Origin: Xylanibacillus composti | GTDB taxonomy: Bacteria > Bacillota > Bacilli > Paenibacillales > K13 | Direction of reading: 5' to 3' | NCBI RefSeq assembly: GCF_018403685.1 | Contig: NZ_BOVK01000003.1 | Location: 1 to 64,000 of the forward strand | Length of the DNA stretch: 64,000 nucleotides | Part shown: one piece after another, positions 7,975 through 16,767 of the stretch | How the letters are laid out: each line of letters opens with the position of its first letter | How positions within the stretch are numbered: the first letter of the stretch is position 1 | Notes under the pieces: model-generated | Told to the model about the DNA's origin: nothing | The model's input: only the letters and a program-made list of their open reading frames with translations | The model's database searches: none | Position numbers and translations under genes: made by a program

Positions 7975-9441
7975 ATGTTGAGCATACCGTTCCAATCCTT
8001 ATTCAAAGAAGAACTGACCATTCAGGAAATCCAAGCTGCGATGGATGCAGGTGACATGACGGCCAAGCAATTGACGATGTATTATCTATCGCGGATTGCC
8101 GCATATGACCAGGCCGGTCCATGTCTGAAGTCGATGTTGGAAGTAAATCCGGATGCGATCTTTATTGCGGAAGGGCTGGATCATGAACGTGCGAAAAGGG
8201 GAGCAAGAGGACCGCTCCATGGCGTTCCCGTTGTGTTGAAGGACAATATAGAGACGCGAGACCATATGCATACGAGTGCCGGCACTTTGGCGTTGGCCCA
8301 GCATCTGGCCGATCAGGATGCTTTCCTCGTGAGCAAGCTGCGGGAAGCCGGGGCTGTTATATTGGGTAAAACCAATATGACGGAGCTCGCTAACGGTATG
8401 TCATCAAGCATGTGGGCGGGGTATAGCGCCAGGGGCGGGCAGACCGATCATCCATACGGGCCCGGACGCGATTGGTTTGTCGGAGGTTCGAGCTCGGGAT
8501 CGGCAGTGGCGGTTGCTGCCAATTTGACGATGGTAGCCGTAGGGACCGAAACGATTGGCTCCATTCTTAGTCCAGCCGTGAATAATGCCGTTGTTGGTAT
8601 TAAGCCTACAACAGGACTGATTAGCCGTAATGGGATCATTCCGTTGACGTATACCCAAGATACAGCCGGGCCGCTTGCGAGAACGGTGAAGGACGCTGCT
8701 ATCTTGCTTGGAGCTATGACAGGAATTGATCCACAAGATGCGGCGACCTATAAAAGCGAAGGCATGGCGAAGCAAGATTATACGAAGGGTCTCGATCCTG
8801 ACGGTTTGAAAGGGGCGCGAATCGGCGTATGGCGAATAGAGGACGAGGAGCAATCCGTTGAGTACGATGCCGCTCTCTACGATCAAGCGATTCACACGAT
8901 GCGCGGTGCAGGCGCAGAGATTGTGGACAATATCGAGATTCCTGCTTGTGAACGTGATTGGAATTGGGCGGTAATGCCGCACGAAATCAAGCATAGTCTC
9001 GATAACTATTTGGCGCGACTGCCTGCTCATTATCCGGTTCACTCGATTGCGGACCTGATTGCCTACAATCAACAGCATGCGGAAACAGCGCTCAAATACG
9101 GCCAGGATCAGCTGGAGGAGAAGCAGCGCTATGCGAATACGCTGACCGATCCAACATATCTACGTGCAAGGATGGAAGACCTCTACTATGCACAGGACGA
9201 GGGGGTCGATTATGCGCTCAAGACGTATCGACTGGATGCGATATTGTTCCCGGCATACAAAGGATGTACGATCAGCGCCAAAGCTGGATATCCGACGATT
9301 GCACTGCCTGCGGGCTTTCGCGCGGGTGGCAGGCCGTTCGGCATCACGCTGACTGCAGGCGCATTTAGCGAGGCGAAGCTCATTCAACTGGGTTATGCAT
9401 ATGAGCAGGCATCCAGATTGCGCCGACCACCCAAGTTGTAG
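7975..9441 (+). CDS. Amidase signature family protein
   Basis: About 488 residues with the Ser-cisSer-Lys amidase fold. The catalytic Lys is in VPVVLKDNIETRD, the Ser-rich stretch is FVGGSSSGSAVAVAANL, and the nucleophile region reads GTETIGSILSPA (family usual: GTDTGGSIRxPA). The end GRPFGITLTAGAFSE is also typical. ATG 7975 (or 7972) has AGG 5-8 bp upstream and gives MLSIPFQSLFKEELTIQEI, a normal N-terminus; an ATG at 7936 is in frame but poorly spaced from GAGG. No signal peptide, so it is cytoplasmic; it is not part of a gatCAB operon. It hydrolyses an unknown amide. Confidence 0.9.
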   Translation: MLSIPFQSLFKEELTIQEIQAAMDAGDMTAKQLTMYYLSRIAAYDQAGPCLKSMLEVNPDAIFIAEGLDHERAKRGARGPLHGVPVVLKDNIETRDHMHTSAGTLALAQHLADQDAFLVSKLREAGAVILGKTNMTELANGMSSSMWAGYSARGGQTDHPYGPGRDWFVGGSSSGSAVAVAANLTMVAVGTETIGSILSPAVNNAVVGIKPTTGLISRNGIIPLTYTQDTAGPLARTVKDAAILLGAMTGIDPQDAATYKSEGMAKQDYTKGLDPDGLKGARIGVWRIEDEEQSVEYDAALYDQAIHTMRGAGAEIVDNIEIPACERDWNWAVMPHEIKHSLDNYLARLPAHYPVHSIADLIAYNQQHAETALKYGQDQLEEKQRYANTLTDPTYLRARMEDLYYAQDEGVDYALKTYRLDAILFPAYKGCTISAKAGYPTIALPAGFRAGGRPFGITLTAGAFSEAKLIQLGYAYEQASRLRRPPKL

Positions 9442-9500
9442 CTTAATGTTATCCGAATAAGGCTGTAAAGAACGACAGTTCTCCAGAAAGGGATGAAACA

Positions 9501-9527
9501 GTCTCGTGCACGCGCACGAGGCTTATT
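9501..9527 (+). terminator. Terminator of the amidase gene
   Basis: CTCGTGC-ACGC-GCACGAG (9503-9520) followed by GCTTATTTTG. A perfect 7-bp stem with a short T stretch. Confidence 0.6.
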
Positions 9528-9648
9528 TTGTGTGGAAATGTCAGAAAAAAATGAACAATATTTTGAAAAAGCATGAATATCATGTACTAAGGAAAAGTGT
9601 AAGGCCTTTCACGCATATAGGGACTGCTCTTGAAAGGGGAGACGAGGT

Positions 9649-10092
9649 ATGTACACAGACCGTTTGCAGTCGGTACAATTCTTAGTCACCACGATGGACT
9701 ATTTCCCTGAAGCTGCGAATAAACATAGTGATGGCGGTGCGGCGAATACTCCTGTTATGGTGAAGATGCCGGTCGTTATCGGTGAAAATATGAGGCGCGT
9801 CAAGCATTATGCGAACAAAGTGGGGGGCTATACGTATCGGCCGAGGAAGCTGGAGCCGTTCGACCTGGATACTGCGCTGCGCAGAAACCGTCAGTGGATT
9901 TTGAAGATGAAGCGGCAGGGCAGGGAATTCATTGACATTGGTCCGGATTTTGCAAGAAGAGAAGCCGGGGCGGATCCAAGCCCTTTTTACAATATAGAAC
10001 GCAAGCAGTTGGAGGGCTACGAGAAGTATAGTAAAGTATTTATAAGAATGGGGAAGAGAAGCGGTGGCGTGCTTGGCATGGATTGCTGGTGA
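9649..10092 (+). CDS. Orphan C-terminal toxin-like module of a polymorphic toxin
   Basis: 147 residues, basic, with no signal peptide or membrane segment. It starts with a short low-complexity lead containing GGAANTPVMVKMPVV, followed by GENMRRVKHYANKVG, RRNRQWILKMKRQGREFIDI, FYNIERKQLEGYEKYSKVF and a GKRSGGVLGMD end. From memory these blocks match C-terminal tips of Rhs/WapA-type secreted toxins of Bacilli, where the same RxNxxWI...G-EIIDIG...SPFYxxE pattern occurs; I cannot search to prove it. No Rhs, LXG or WXG delivery region is present upstream. AAAGGGGAGACGAGG precedes ATG 9649. It is followed within 5 bp by a small acidic protein, the usual toxin-immunity order. Activity (possibly nuclease) is not established. 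Confidence 0.6.
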   Translation: MYTDRLQSVQFLVTTMDYFPEAANKHSDGGAANTPVMVKMPVVIGENMRRVKHYANKVGGYTYRPRKLEPFDLDTALRRNRQWILKMKRQGREFIDIGPDFARREAGADPSPFYNIERKQLEGYEKYSKVFIRMGKRSGGVLGMDCW

Positions 10093-10096
10093 GGTG

Positions 10097-10501
10097 ATGG
10101 GTGTACACATGTTTAAGGAGTGGAGAGACCATTTTCTGTTTCTGGTCAACGAGTGGGGCATGGAAGGGCCCAGTATTGCTCGTTATGCAGGAGTGGAGAC
10201 CATGACTTACATCGGGGATACGGTTGCGATCGAGATCGAATGCGAGATGCGGGAGCGGCGCGTGTTCGTGCTGATTGTCAAGCTCGAGGAAGGCCAGCTG
10301 CCAGAGGACTATTATGTTTCAAACGGCGAGGTCGTGCGCCTGCACTTGCCCAAGCTGTTGTCCCTTTGTGCGGGCGGTTCTCCCAGAGACTATGTCTCCC
10401 GGCATGCAGACCTGGAAAGCCAGGCCCAGGACTACGCAGGCCTGCTCAAAACCTACGCCGATTGTGTGCATCGGAGTGAAATGTGGATGAGGAACGTTTA
10501 A
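10097..10501 (+). CDS. Candidate immunity protein to the orphan toxin module
   Basis: 134 residues from ATG 10097 (GAGG just upstream; ATG 10109 is a second choice). Acidic, no signal peptide, predicted alpha/beta: FKEWRDHFLFLVNEWGMEGPSIARYAG, then IAIECEM-type beta strands, then a helical end with HADLESQAQDYAGLLKTYA. I do not recognise a named family. The assignment as immunity protein rests on its place directly after the toxin-like gene, its size and its acidity. A terminator follows at 10562-10592, so the two genes form a closed unit. Confidence 0.5.
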   Translation: MGVHMFKEWRDHFLFLVNEWGMEGPSIARYAGVETMTYIGDTVAIEIECEMRERRVFVLIVKLEEGQLPEDYYVSNGEVVRLHLPKLLSLCAGGSPRDYVSRHADLESQAQDYAGLLKTYADCVHRSEMWMRNV

Positions 10502-10561
10502 TAAGCTCATCGAATTTACAGGGAATTCTCGTTGGTAAGGACAATTTCATATGCGTACAGG

Positions 10562-10592
10562 AAGGTCATCTGATAAAGGGGTGGCCTTTTTT
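10562..10592 (+). terminator. Terminator after the toxin/immunity-like pair
   Basis: AGGTCATC / GGTGGCCT stem (with G-U pairs) around an 8-9 base loop, followed by TTTTTT. Confidence 0.65.
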
Positions 10593-10721
10593 ATTGAATA
10601 ATCATCGACGACAAGTTGAGGGATGCATCTTGCCAATTAGACTTCAGAAAATTACTATTATTCTATAAACTCTATTATGAAAAATTAAACTAATCTACTA
10701 GATGAAGAGAAGGAATGCCCT

Positions 10722-12464
10722 ATGCCCGTTTCCAAACATAATACGCTGCGCAATCAGATGCTGTTCGGCTTTCTGCTGGTCATGATTGTGGTACTGGGCG
10801 GAGTTGCGCTGGCAACCTTTCATTCGGTATCCACCCTGCTTAGAAACAATGCCGAGAAAAATATTCAACAGACGGCCATTCAGGCCAACGGTCGCTTGGA
10901 GGGCATTCTGCAGCAGGTCGATACGCTTACCACGCAAGTGGCGACAAATGCCTATGTTCAGCAGCTGCTAATGGAGGAGACGAACGGGAATATGGCGTCC
11001 TTCTCGGATCGGCAGCGGCTTGCGCCTGTTATCAATACGGTTCAGATCTTTGGACGCGGCGTGCAGGCGGTCGAGCTGTACAGCTTCGAGGGAAGACGCT
11101 TGTATCCGCTTGACGGCAATCACATCCAGGACAAAGTTCAAGATGCGTGGATTCAGCAGACGATCAGGGGCAGGGGCAGCCTGATCTGGTTCCGATTCGA
11201 TCCGAAATATCCCGATTCGATTATGGCTATCCGCCTCGTTAAGCTCATGGATCAGGAATTTGCGCCAGGCGGCTTTTTGCTCGTGCATTTGCAGCGGGAG
11301 CTTTTCGACCTGCAGCATTCCCCCTCCAGCACCGAGACCCCTTCACGGATGCTGCTGGTCGATGATGAGGGGGTTGCGATAGCGGTCAACGATACGGAAC
11401 TGGATCAGTCGGCTGTTCGCAGCATCCTTCATTCGTCCGGAAATGCGGTAGAAATTGACGGTGTCACCCATATGGTTGTTCGGCAGCCCTCGGAGGCTAC
11501 AGGCTGGACCCTGTTGATCTTGACACCGATCAGCGAGATTATGAGCGGCATATCTGTGCTGCGCACTGCGATCCTGATCGCGGCCGGCATCGGTCTTCTC
11601 TTGTATGCGCTGCTTTCGTTCTTCCTCTCCACGGCTATAACCAAACCGATTCTGCAGTTGAAGCGGACGATGCGAAGCGCGCGGCTAGGCGCACTCAAGC
11701 CGGTGGAAGAGACCACTTCAACGATAGAAATGCAAGAACTGAATCGTTCCTACAATGAGATGGTCCGCGATATGAACGATTTGATTCGGCTCGTCTATGA
11801 GAAGGAAATCATTCAAAGCCGGATGGAGCTGAAAGCGCTTCAGGCACAAGTGAATCCGCATTTTCTCTTCAATACGATGGAGGCGCTGTACCGATCTCTG
11901 CAGGAGCGGGGTGAACTAAGGCTGGCCGAGTTCGTCATCACAATTTCCGAATATTACCGGTATACGATCACTTCGCATAACCGGGAAGAGTGGGTGACGC
12001 TGGAGGAAGAGCTTGCACATATCGAAAGATACCTGCAGATCATGAAGCTGCGGCTGGGCGATCGCCTCAATTGGCAGATTGCCTATCCGGAGGAGCATGC
12101 GCACCGGATGATGCCGAAGCTGCTGATCCAACCGATTGTGGAGAATGCGATCGTGTACGGCATTGAAGATAAGCTTGGACCTGGCAGCATTCGGGTGGCG
12201 GCGGATTTTCGCGAACGGGAACAAGAGCTGCTGATTGAAGTCACAGACAATGGCGCCGGTATGGATGAGCAGACGCTGGAGGCCGTAACGGCAGCGATAC
12301 GCGAAGGGCGTCATACCTCTGCCAGAGGCACAGGCATGGGACTGGCCAACGTGGAGAGACGCATTCAATTGTATGCCGGCAGCAGCAATTATGCCGGCGG
12401 TGTAAGGATTAGCAGCAGCAAGGGAGAGGGAACAAGTGTGCAGATCAGAATTCCTTGCAAATAG
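10722..12464 (+). CDS. YesM-type sensor histidine kinase
   Basis: 580 residues: TM1 (about 15-38), a large extracellular dCache-like sensor (about 40-280), TM2 (about 285-308), HAMP (about 310-365), a His_kinase domain with His380 in VNPHFLFNTMEAL, and an HATPase_c domain (IVENAIVYGIED, VTDNGAGMD, GTGMGLANVERR). This architecture is the YesM/LytS-like class that senses extracellular sugars or their binding proteins in Paenibacillus. It is followed at 9 bp by its YesN partner and then by an ABC sugar importer, which it probably controls. Confidence 0.95.
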   Translation: MPVSKHNTLRNQMLFGFLLVMIVVLGGVALATFHSVSTLLRNNAEKNIQQTAIQANGRLEGILQQVDTLTTQVATNAYVQQLLMEETNGNMASFSDRQRLAPVINTVQIFGRGVQAVELYSFEGRRLYPLDGNHIQDKVQDAWIQQTIRGRGSLIWFRFDPKYPDSIMAIRLVKLMDQEFAPGGFLLVHLQRELFDLQHSPSSTETPSRMLLVDDEGVAIAVNDTELDQSAVRSILHSSGNAVEIDGVTHMVVRQPSEATGWTLLILTPISEIMSGISVLRTAILIAAGIGLLLYALLSFFLSTAITKPILQLKRTMRSARLGALKPVEETTSTIEMQELNRSYNEMVRDMNDLIRLVYEKEIIQSRMELKALQAQVNPHFLFNTMEALYRSLQERGELRLAEFVITISEYYRYTITSHNREEWVTLEEELAHIERYLQIMKLRLGDRLNWQIAYPEEHAHRMMPKLLIQPIVENAIVYGIEDKLGPGSIRVAADFREREQELLIEVTDNGAGMDEQTLEAVTAAIREGRHTSARGTGMGLANVERRIQLYAGSSNYAGGVRISSSKGEGTSVQIRIPCK

Positions 12465-12473
12465 GAGGCCGCG

Positions 12474-13265
12474 ATGAGACAGAGAGCAGTGCTGCTTGTA
12501 GAGGATGAACCGATGACACGGGAAGGCATGCGGAAGGCGCTGGAGGTTTGGAGCGCGGGCCGGTATCCGATTTATGTTGCCGACAATGCCCGTGATGCTC
12601 TGCAGATGATGGAGGAGCTGGAATTGGAGTTGGTGGTCACGGATATTCGCATGCCGGAGATGAACGGACTGGAATTTGTACAGGCGATGGCAGACAAGCT
12701 GCAAGCCTATATGCCCCCTGTCATTCTGATATCCGGCTATGCAGAATTTGCTTATGCGCAGCAAGCGATTCGACTGGGGGTAGTGCGCTACTTGCTGAAG
12801 CCGGTCAGCAACGATAAGCTGATCGAGGCGGTCGAGCATGCGCTTTCCATTCAGGCTCAGCGGAGCCGCGTAGGCGTGATGGAGCGGCTGCTCGATCCAG
12901 TGCTGCATGAAGCGCACGCGCAGCAAGGGCGAATAAGCGATTCCGTTGCCGAAGCCCTCCGGTATATCGACCAGCACTTGAATCAAGCTTTCGGTCTTAA
13001 GGAAGTGGCGACACATGTGCACTTGAACCCGAGCTACTTCAGTGTCCTGTTCAAAGAAGAAATGCAGCTGACCTTCAGCGATTATGTCACGCGCAGAAGG
13101 CTGCAGCGGGCGAAGGAGCTGCTTGTGCAGACGAAGCTGCCGATCGTGGAAATTGCGGAGCGGGTCGGGTACAAGACAGCAAAGTATTTCAATAAGTTGT
13201 TCAAGGAATATGAAAAGCAAAGTCCGGGGCAGTACCGCAAGCGGATGTCCGACCGTTCCGATTGA
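12474..13265 (+). CDS. YesN-type response regulator (receiver + AraC HTH)
   Basis: 263 residues. Receiver domain 1-120 with phospho-acceptor Asp57 (VVTDIRMPEMNG) and Lys in YLLKPV; AraC-type DNA-binding domain 165-260 with two HTHs (GLKEVATHVHLNPSYFSVLF and LPIVEIAERVGYKTAKYF). AGGAGG lies upstream of the ATG. It pairs with the YesM kinase just before it. Two direct copies of a 10-bp motif 60 bp apart lie just downstream, in front of the binding-protein gene, and are a candidate target. Confidence 0.95.
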   Translation: MRQRAVLLVEDEPMTREGMRKALEVWSAGRYPIYVADNARDALQMMEELELELVVTDIRMPEMNGLEFVQAMADKLQAYMPPVILISGYAEFAYAQQAIRLGVVRYLLKPVSNDKLIEAVEHALSIQAQRSRVGVMERLLDPVLHEAHAQQGRISDSVAEALRYIDQHLNQAFGLKEVATHVHLNPSYFSVLFKEEMQLTFSDYVTRRRLQRAKELLVQTKLPIVEIAERVGYKTAKYFNKLFKEYEKQSPGQYRKRMSDRSD

Positions 13266-13280
13266 GCAGCACCTAAAAAT

Positions 13281-13350
13281 AGTGGAAGGATACCTAATCG
13301 GAGAGGGCTTATTTTCCACCGGCTGCGAGCGCTACAATATAGTGGAAGGA
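13281..13350. promoter_or_regulatory. Two direct AGTGGAAGGA repeats 60 bp apart upstream of the ABC binding protein
   Basis: AGTGGAAGGA occurs at 13281-13290 and 13341-13350, in each case preceded by an AAT/TAT context. The spacing is 60 bp, nearly six helical turns, on the same strand. AraC-family regulators bind direct repeats, so these are candidate YesN sites for the solute-binding protein gene at 13430. Chance cannot be excluded. Confidence 0.35.
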
Positions 13351-13429
13351 AAGCGCATTCATTCGAGTCCGATTGGGCAACGGTGCATGCGGCAGCCTTC
13401 AATCTGACAAACATAGGGGGAAGTACACT

Positions 13430-14764
13430 ATGAACCGAAAGTCAATGGCAGTGTTAATGCTGCTCGCATCCCTCGCCTGGATTTTGGCCGCTTGCGGCGG
13501 CAGCGCCAACACGGGAACAGGCGGAAATGCGACACCGCAAAATGGGGGAGGAGAGCAGTCCGGCGAACAGGTCGAACTGCATCTGATGCATTTGTGGCCG
13601 GAAGGAAGCAGCTTGGCCCAGTATAATCTGGTCAACCAAATCGTAGATGAGTTTGAGCAAGCCAATGGCAATGTCAAAATTACAATTGAAGTATTGGACA
13701 ATGAACAGTACAAAAACAAGCTCAAAGTATTGTCCGCATCGAACAGCCTGCCGGATATCGGCTTCACTTGGGCAGCGGGCTTTATGGAGCCGTACGTGAA
13801 CGGAAATGAATTCGCGAACCTGAACGAACTGCTTGAGGGCGACCTGAAGGATCAGTTCGTTGGCGGCACGACAGAAGCATATTCGTTCGATGGCAATACG
13901 TACGCTTTGCCGGTTGAGCTGAACATTGTGCCATTCTATTACAACAAGGCGATCTTCGAGCAATATAATCTGGAAGTTCCGGAAACTTACGAGGATCTGA
14001 AAAACATTATTCAAACCTTGAATGACAACAATGTGACGCCATTTACGCTTGGTGCAAAGGACGCATGGACGGCATCGTTCTGGTACATGTATTTGGCGGA
14101 AAGACTCGGTGGGCCAGAGCTGCTTGATGAAGCAGTCGCTTCGAACACGTTCACGCATCCTGACTTGATCGAAGCCGGACGCGAGCTTCAGGAATTGGTA
14201 GATATGAACGCCTTCATCAAGGGCTTCAACGGACTGTCCAATGATGAGTCCAAAACAGAATTCCTGAACGGCAATGTAGCCATGTTCTTGATGGGTACTT
14301 GGGAAGTGCCGAATTACACGACGAACGAAGAAATTCCGCAAGAATTCAGAGACAGCGTAGGATTCTTCAAATTCCCGGTCTTGGAAGGCGGAAAAGGCGG
14401 CGTGGATGACTGGGTAGGCGGTCCCGGCGTAGGATTGTTCGTGTCTGAAAATTCTGACCACCCGGCTGAGGCCAAGCAATTCGCCAGCCACTTTGTGAAG
14501 CGTTGGGGAGAGCTTTCGGTTACCGAGGCAGGGGTAATCCCGGCGACGAAGGTGGACACGGAGACGATTGATCTGCCGCAAATGTATATCGACTTGTTGA
14601 ATGAGCTGAATGTAGCCAATAAAGTCACGCTTTATCTGGACGTACAGATGAAGCCGGTAGCTGCGGAAGCGCACTACAACCTGGTTCAGGCGCTGCTCGG
14701 CAAGGCAGTTACGCCGGAAGAGTTCGCTCAACAGCAAGAGGACGTCCTGCAGGAAGGCAAATAA
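13430..14764 (+). CDS. Extracellular sugar-binding lipoprotein of an ABC importer
   Basis: 444 residues from ATG 13430, with AGGGGG 8 bp upstream. The lipoprotein signal peptide ends ILAAC, so Cys is lipidated and the protein is anchored on the outer face of the membrane. After a Gly/Asn-rich linker it has the family 1 solute-binding fold (LHLMHLWPEG, LPDIGFTWAAGFMEPY, YALPVELNIVPFYYNKAIFE, GNVAMFLMGTWEVPN). It should bind oligosaccharides and deliver them to the two permeases that follow. No ATPase gene is present; a shared MsmX-type ATPase elsewhere is expected. Confidence 0.95.
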   Translation: MNRKSMAVLMLLASLAWILAACGGSANTGTGGNATPQNGGGEQSGEQVELHLMHLWPEGSSLAQYNLVNQIVDEFEQANGNVKITIEVLDNEQYKNKLKVLSASNSLPDIGFTWAAGFMEPYVNGNEFANLNELLEGDLKDQFVGGTTEAYSFDGNTYALPVELNIVPFYYNKAIFEQYNLEVPETYEDLKNIIQTLNDNNVTPFTLGAKDAWTASFWYMYLAERLGGPELLDEAVASNTFTHPDLIEAGRELQELVDMNAFIKGFNGLSNDESKTEFLNGNVAMFLMGTWEVPNYTTNEEIPQEFRDSVGFFKFPVLEGGKGGVDDWVGGPGVGLFVSENSDHPAEAKQFASHFVKRWGELSVTEAGVIPATKVDTETIDLPQMYIDLLNELNVANKVTLYLDVQMKPVAAEAHYNLVQALLGKAVTPEEFAQQQEDVLQEGK

Positions 14765-14777
14765 GCATAGGGAAGAA

Positions 14778-14812
14778 AAGGGCAGGGTCGCCAGCCGAAA
14801 GGTCCTGCCCTT
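14778..14812 (+). terminator. Intercistronic hairpin between binding protein and permease
   Basis: AAGGGCAGG / CCTGCCCTT stem with a 17-base loop and no T run after it. Such hairpins usually protect the 3' end of the abundant binding-protein message and lower expression of the permeases, rather than stopping all transcription. Confidence 0.6.
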
Positions 14813-14845
14813 CCTGCGCTTATAAGGAAGGAGGAACCCCACCGT

Positions 14846-15727
14846 ATGAATAAAGTCATGTCCAATAAGCTCGTCCTCACCCTTTATGTCCTTCCGGCCT
14901 TATGCCTGCTTCTAGGGATTGTATACGTGCCCATTGTCTATACCGGCATTTACGGTTTGATGGAATGGAACGGCATCAGCGATATGAAGTTTATCGGGTT
15001 GGACAATTACCAGAAGCTGATGAGCGATTCATCCTTCTGGAACAGCGCGAAGCATTCTATGTACTTTGCCATCTTGTCGACCGCCAGTCTGCTGCCTTAT
15101 TTATTGGTGGCAGTTTTGCTGAGCGGCAACATTCGCGGAGTCAATATCTTTCGCAAGATTTACCTGATTCCCATGCTGCTCTCCTCTGTGGCGATTGCAC
15201 AGCTGTGGTTGAAGGTGTATCATCCGACATCCGGTATCTTGAACACGTTCCTGGAATCGCTGGGTGTAGCGAAGACACCGGCATGGCTGGCTGATCCCAA
15301 TCTTGTGCTTGGCGCACTGTTTATTCCTATCCTGTGGCAATACGCTGGATTTTACATCTTGATCTATTATGCGGCCTTGAAGAATATTCCGCAGTCCATC
15401 GTGGAAGCGGCCAGAATCGATGGGGCGAATGCCTGGCAAATCGCTTTCCGCATCAAGATTCCGTTAATTTCGGAAGTGATCAAAGTTACGGTGGTATTGG
15501 CGGTTGTCGGTTCGTTGAAGTATTTCGATTTGATCTATATTATGACCGATGGCGGACCGAACCAGGCGAGTGAAGTCATGGCTTCCTACATGTATCACAA
15601 AGCATTTCGCACCTTTGACTTCGGCTACGGCAGCGCAGTCGGATTTTTCTTGCTGCTCATCTGTCTGGCAGCTACCTGGCTCATTCGCAAGCTGACCGCC
15701 TCAAAGGAGAAAATCCAGTATTCATGA
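14846..15727 (+). CDS. ABC sugar transporter permease (MalF/UgpA type)
   Basis: 293 residues with six predicted membrane helices and the EAA loop facing the ATPase (IVEAARIDGANAWQIAFRIKIP). Typical start VLTLYVLPALCLLLGIVYVPIVY. AAGGAGG is upstream of the ATG at 14846. It forms a heterodimer with the product of the next gene; both follow the binding protein and YesM/YesN. Confidence 0.95.
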   Translation: MNKVMSNKLVLTLYVLPALCLLLGIVYVPIVYTGIYGLMEWNGISDMKFIGLDNYQKLMSDSSFWNSAKHSMYFAILSTASLLPYLLVAVLLSGNIRGVNIFRKIYLIPMLLSSVAIAQLWLKVYHPTSGILNTFLESLGVAKTPAWLADPNLVLGALFIPILWQYAGFYILIYYAALKNIPQSIVEAARIDGANAWQIAFRIKIPLISEVIKVTVVLAVVGSLKYFDLIYIMTDGGPNQASEVMASYMYHKAFRTFDFGYGSAVGFFLLLICLAATWLIRKLTASKEKIQYS

Positions 15728-15743
15728 TCAGGAGTGAAATCAA

Positions 15744-16646
15744 GTGAAAAGCACGAATGGACTGGCGCTCAAACGCGGACAAACACAAAAGCCCGTCAGC
15801 CAGACGGGCGGCGGCTCGAAGAAGGGCATCGCGGGGAAGCTGATCCTGTATTTCTTGCTGACAATTGCAGCCGTTATGCAGCTGTTCCCGCTCGTATGGC
15901 TGCTCTTATTTTCCTTAAAGAACAATCAGGAAATTTTCAATTTGCCGCCACTGGCGCTGCCAGAGGAAATCCGCTGGAATAACTATGTGAAGGTATGGAC
16001 TTCGGGGAATATCGATGTGTATTTTGTGAACAGCATCGTCGTAACGCTCGTGTCTGTCGTCCTCACCATTTTGCTGGCGAGCTTCGCGACCTTTGCGCTC
16101 ACGCGCATGCGCTGGAAGCTGCAGCCGCTTGTTCTTGGCTTGTTCATGGTAGGGCTGATGATTCCGCTGCATTCCACCCTAATCCCGCTGTTCATCTTGT
16201 TTCAGGCTCTTGGGCTGATCGATAATCTATGGAGCATCATACTTTCCTACACAGCGTTCAACCTGCCAATTACGATTATGATATTGCTAGGCTTTTATTA
16301 CGCCTTGCCGCGGGAAATCGAGGAAGCCGCAATTGTAGACGGCTGTTCGGTCAATCGCATGTTCATTCGCATTATATTGCCTATGACCTCCTCGGTGATG
16401 GTTACGGCGGCCATTATCAACATGATTTACAATTGGAATGAGTTTGTGTTCGTCAATACGTTTATCAGCTCGGATACGCTGAAGACATTGACGGTAGGGG
16501 TGCAGAACTTTGTCGGACAATATTCGACAGACTGGGGGGCGATCGGCGCAACCCTGATGATCAGCATCCTGCCCATTCTGCTCGCCTTTCTCATTATGAG
16601 TGATCGAATCGTAGAAGGCATTGCGGCCGGCTCGGTGAAAGGCTAG
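15744..16646 (+). CDS. ABC sugar transporter permease (MalG/UgpE type)
   Basis: 300 residues from a GTG at 15744 behind AGGAG. A charged N-terminus is followed by six membrane helices and the EAA motif (EIEEAAIVDGCSVNRMFIRIILP). It partners the upstream permease. A strong terminator follows at 16661-16703, closing the importer operon. Confidence 0.95.
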   Translation: MKSTNGLALKRGQTQKPVSQTGGGSKKGIAGKLILYFLLTIAAVMQLFPLVWLLLFSLKNNQEIFNLPPLALPEEIRWNNYVKVWTSGNIDVYFVNSIVVTLVSVVLTILLASFATFALTRMRWKLQPLVLGLFMVGLMIPLHSTLIPLFILFQALGLIDNLWSIILSYTAFNLPITIMILLGFYYALPREIEEAAIVDGCSVNRMFIRIILPMTSSVMVTAAIINMIYNWNEFVFVNTFISSDTLKTLTVGVQNFVGQYSTDWGAIGATLMISILPILLAFLIMSDRIVEGIAAGSVKG

Positions 16647-16660
16647 ATGGCGTCAACGAA

Positions 16661-16703
16661 AGCTGTCCTTAAGTTATTGTAGCTTGAGGATGGCTTTTTT
16701 TTT
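16661..16703 (+). terminator. Terminator of the sugar ABC importer operon
   Basis: A 13-bp stem (AGCTGTCCTTAAG with CTTGAGGATGGCT, including G-U pairs) with a 9-base loop, followed by nine T. Confidence 0.9.
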
Positions 16704-16767
16704 GTGATTTCGCTGCCGCGCAGTTGGCTGAACGGCAGGGCTGAGGGGAAGCCCTGCCGCGGTACGA

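Noticed and set aside
10483-10668. 61-codon frame after the immunity-like gene
   Set aside because: It runs through the terminator at 10562-10592 and has no ribosome site.
11916-13319. 467-codon minus-strand frame across yesM/yesN
   Set aside because: A shadow of two strong genes; Leu/His/Arg-rich with no recognisable domain.
13321-13336. cre site before the sugar ABC operon (TGCGAGCGCTACAA)
   Set aside because: Fails the consensus at several fixed positions once aligned on the central CG.
13454-14842. 462-codon minus-strand frame opposite the solute-binding protein
   Set aside because: A shadow of a lipoprotein gene with a clear lipobox and ribosome site.
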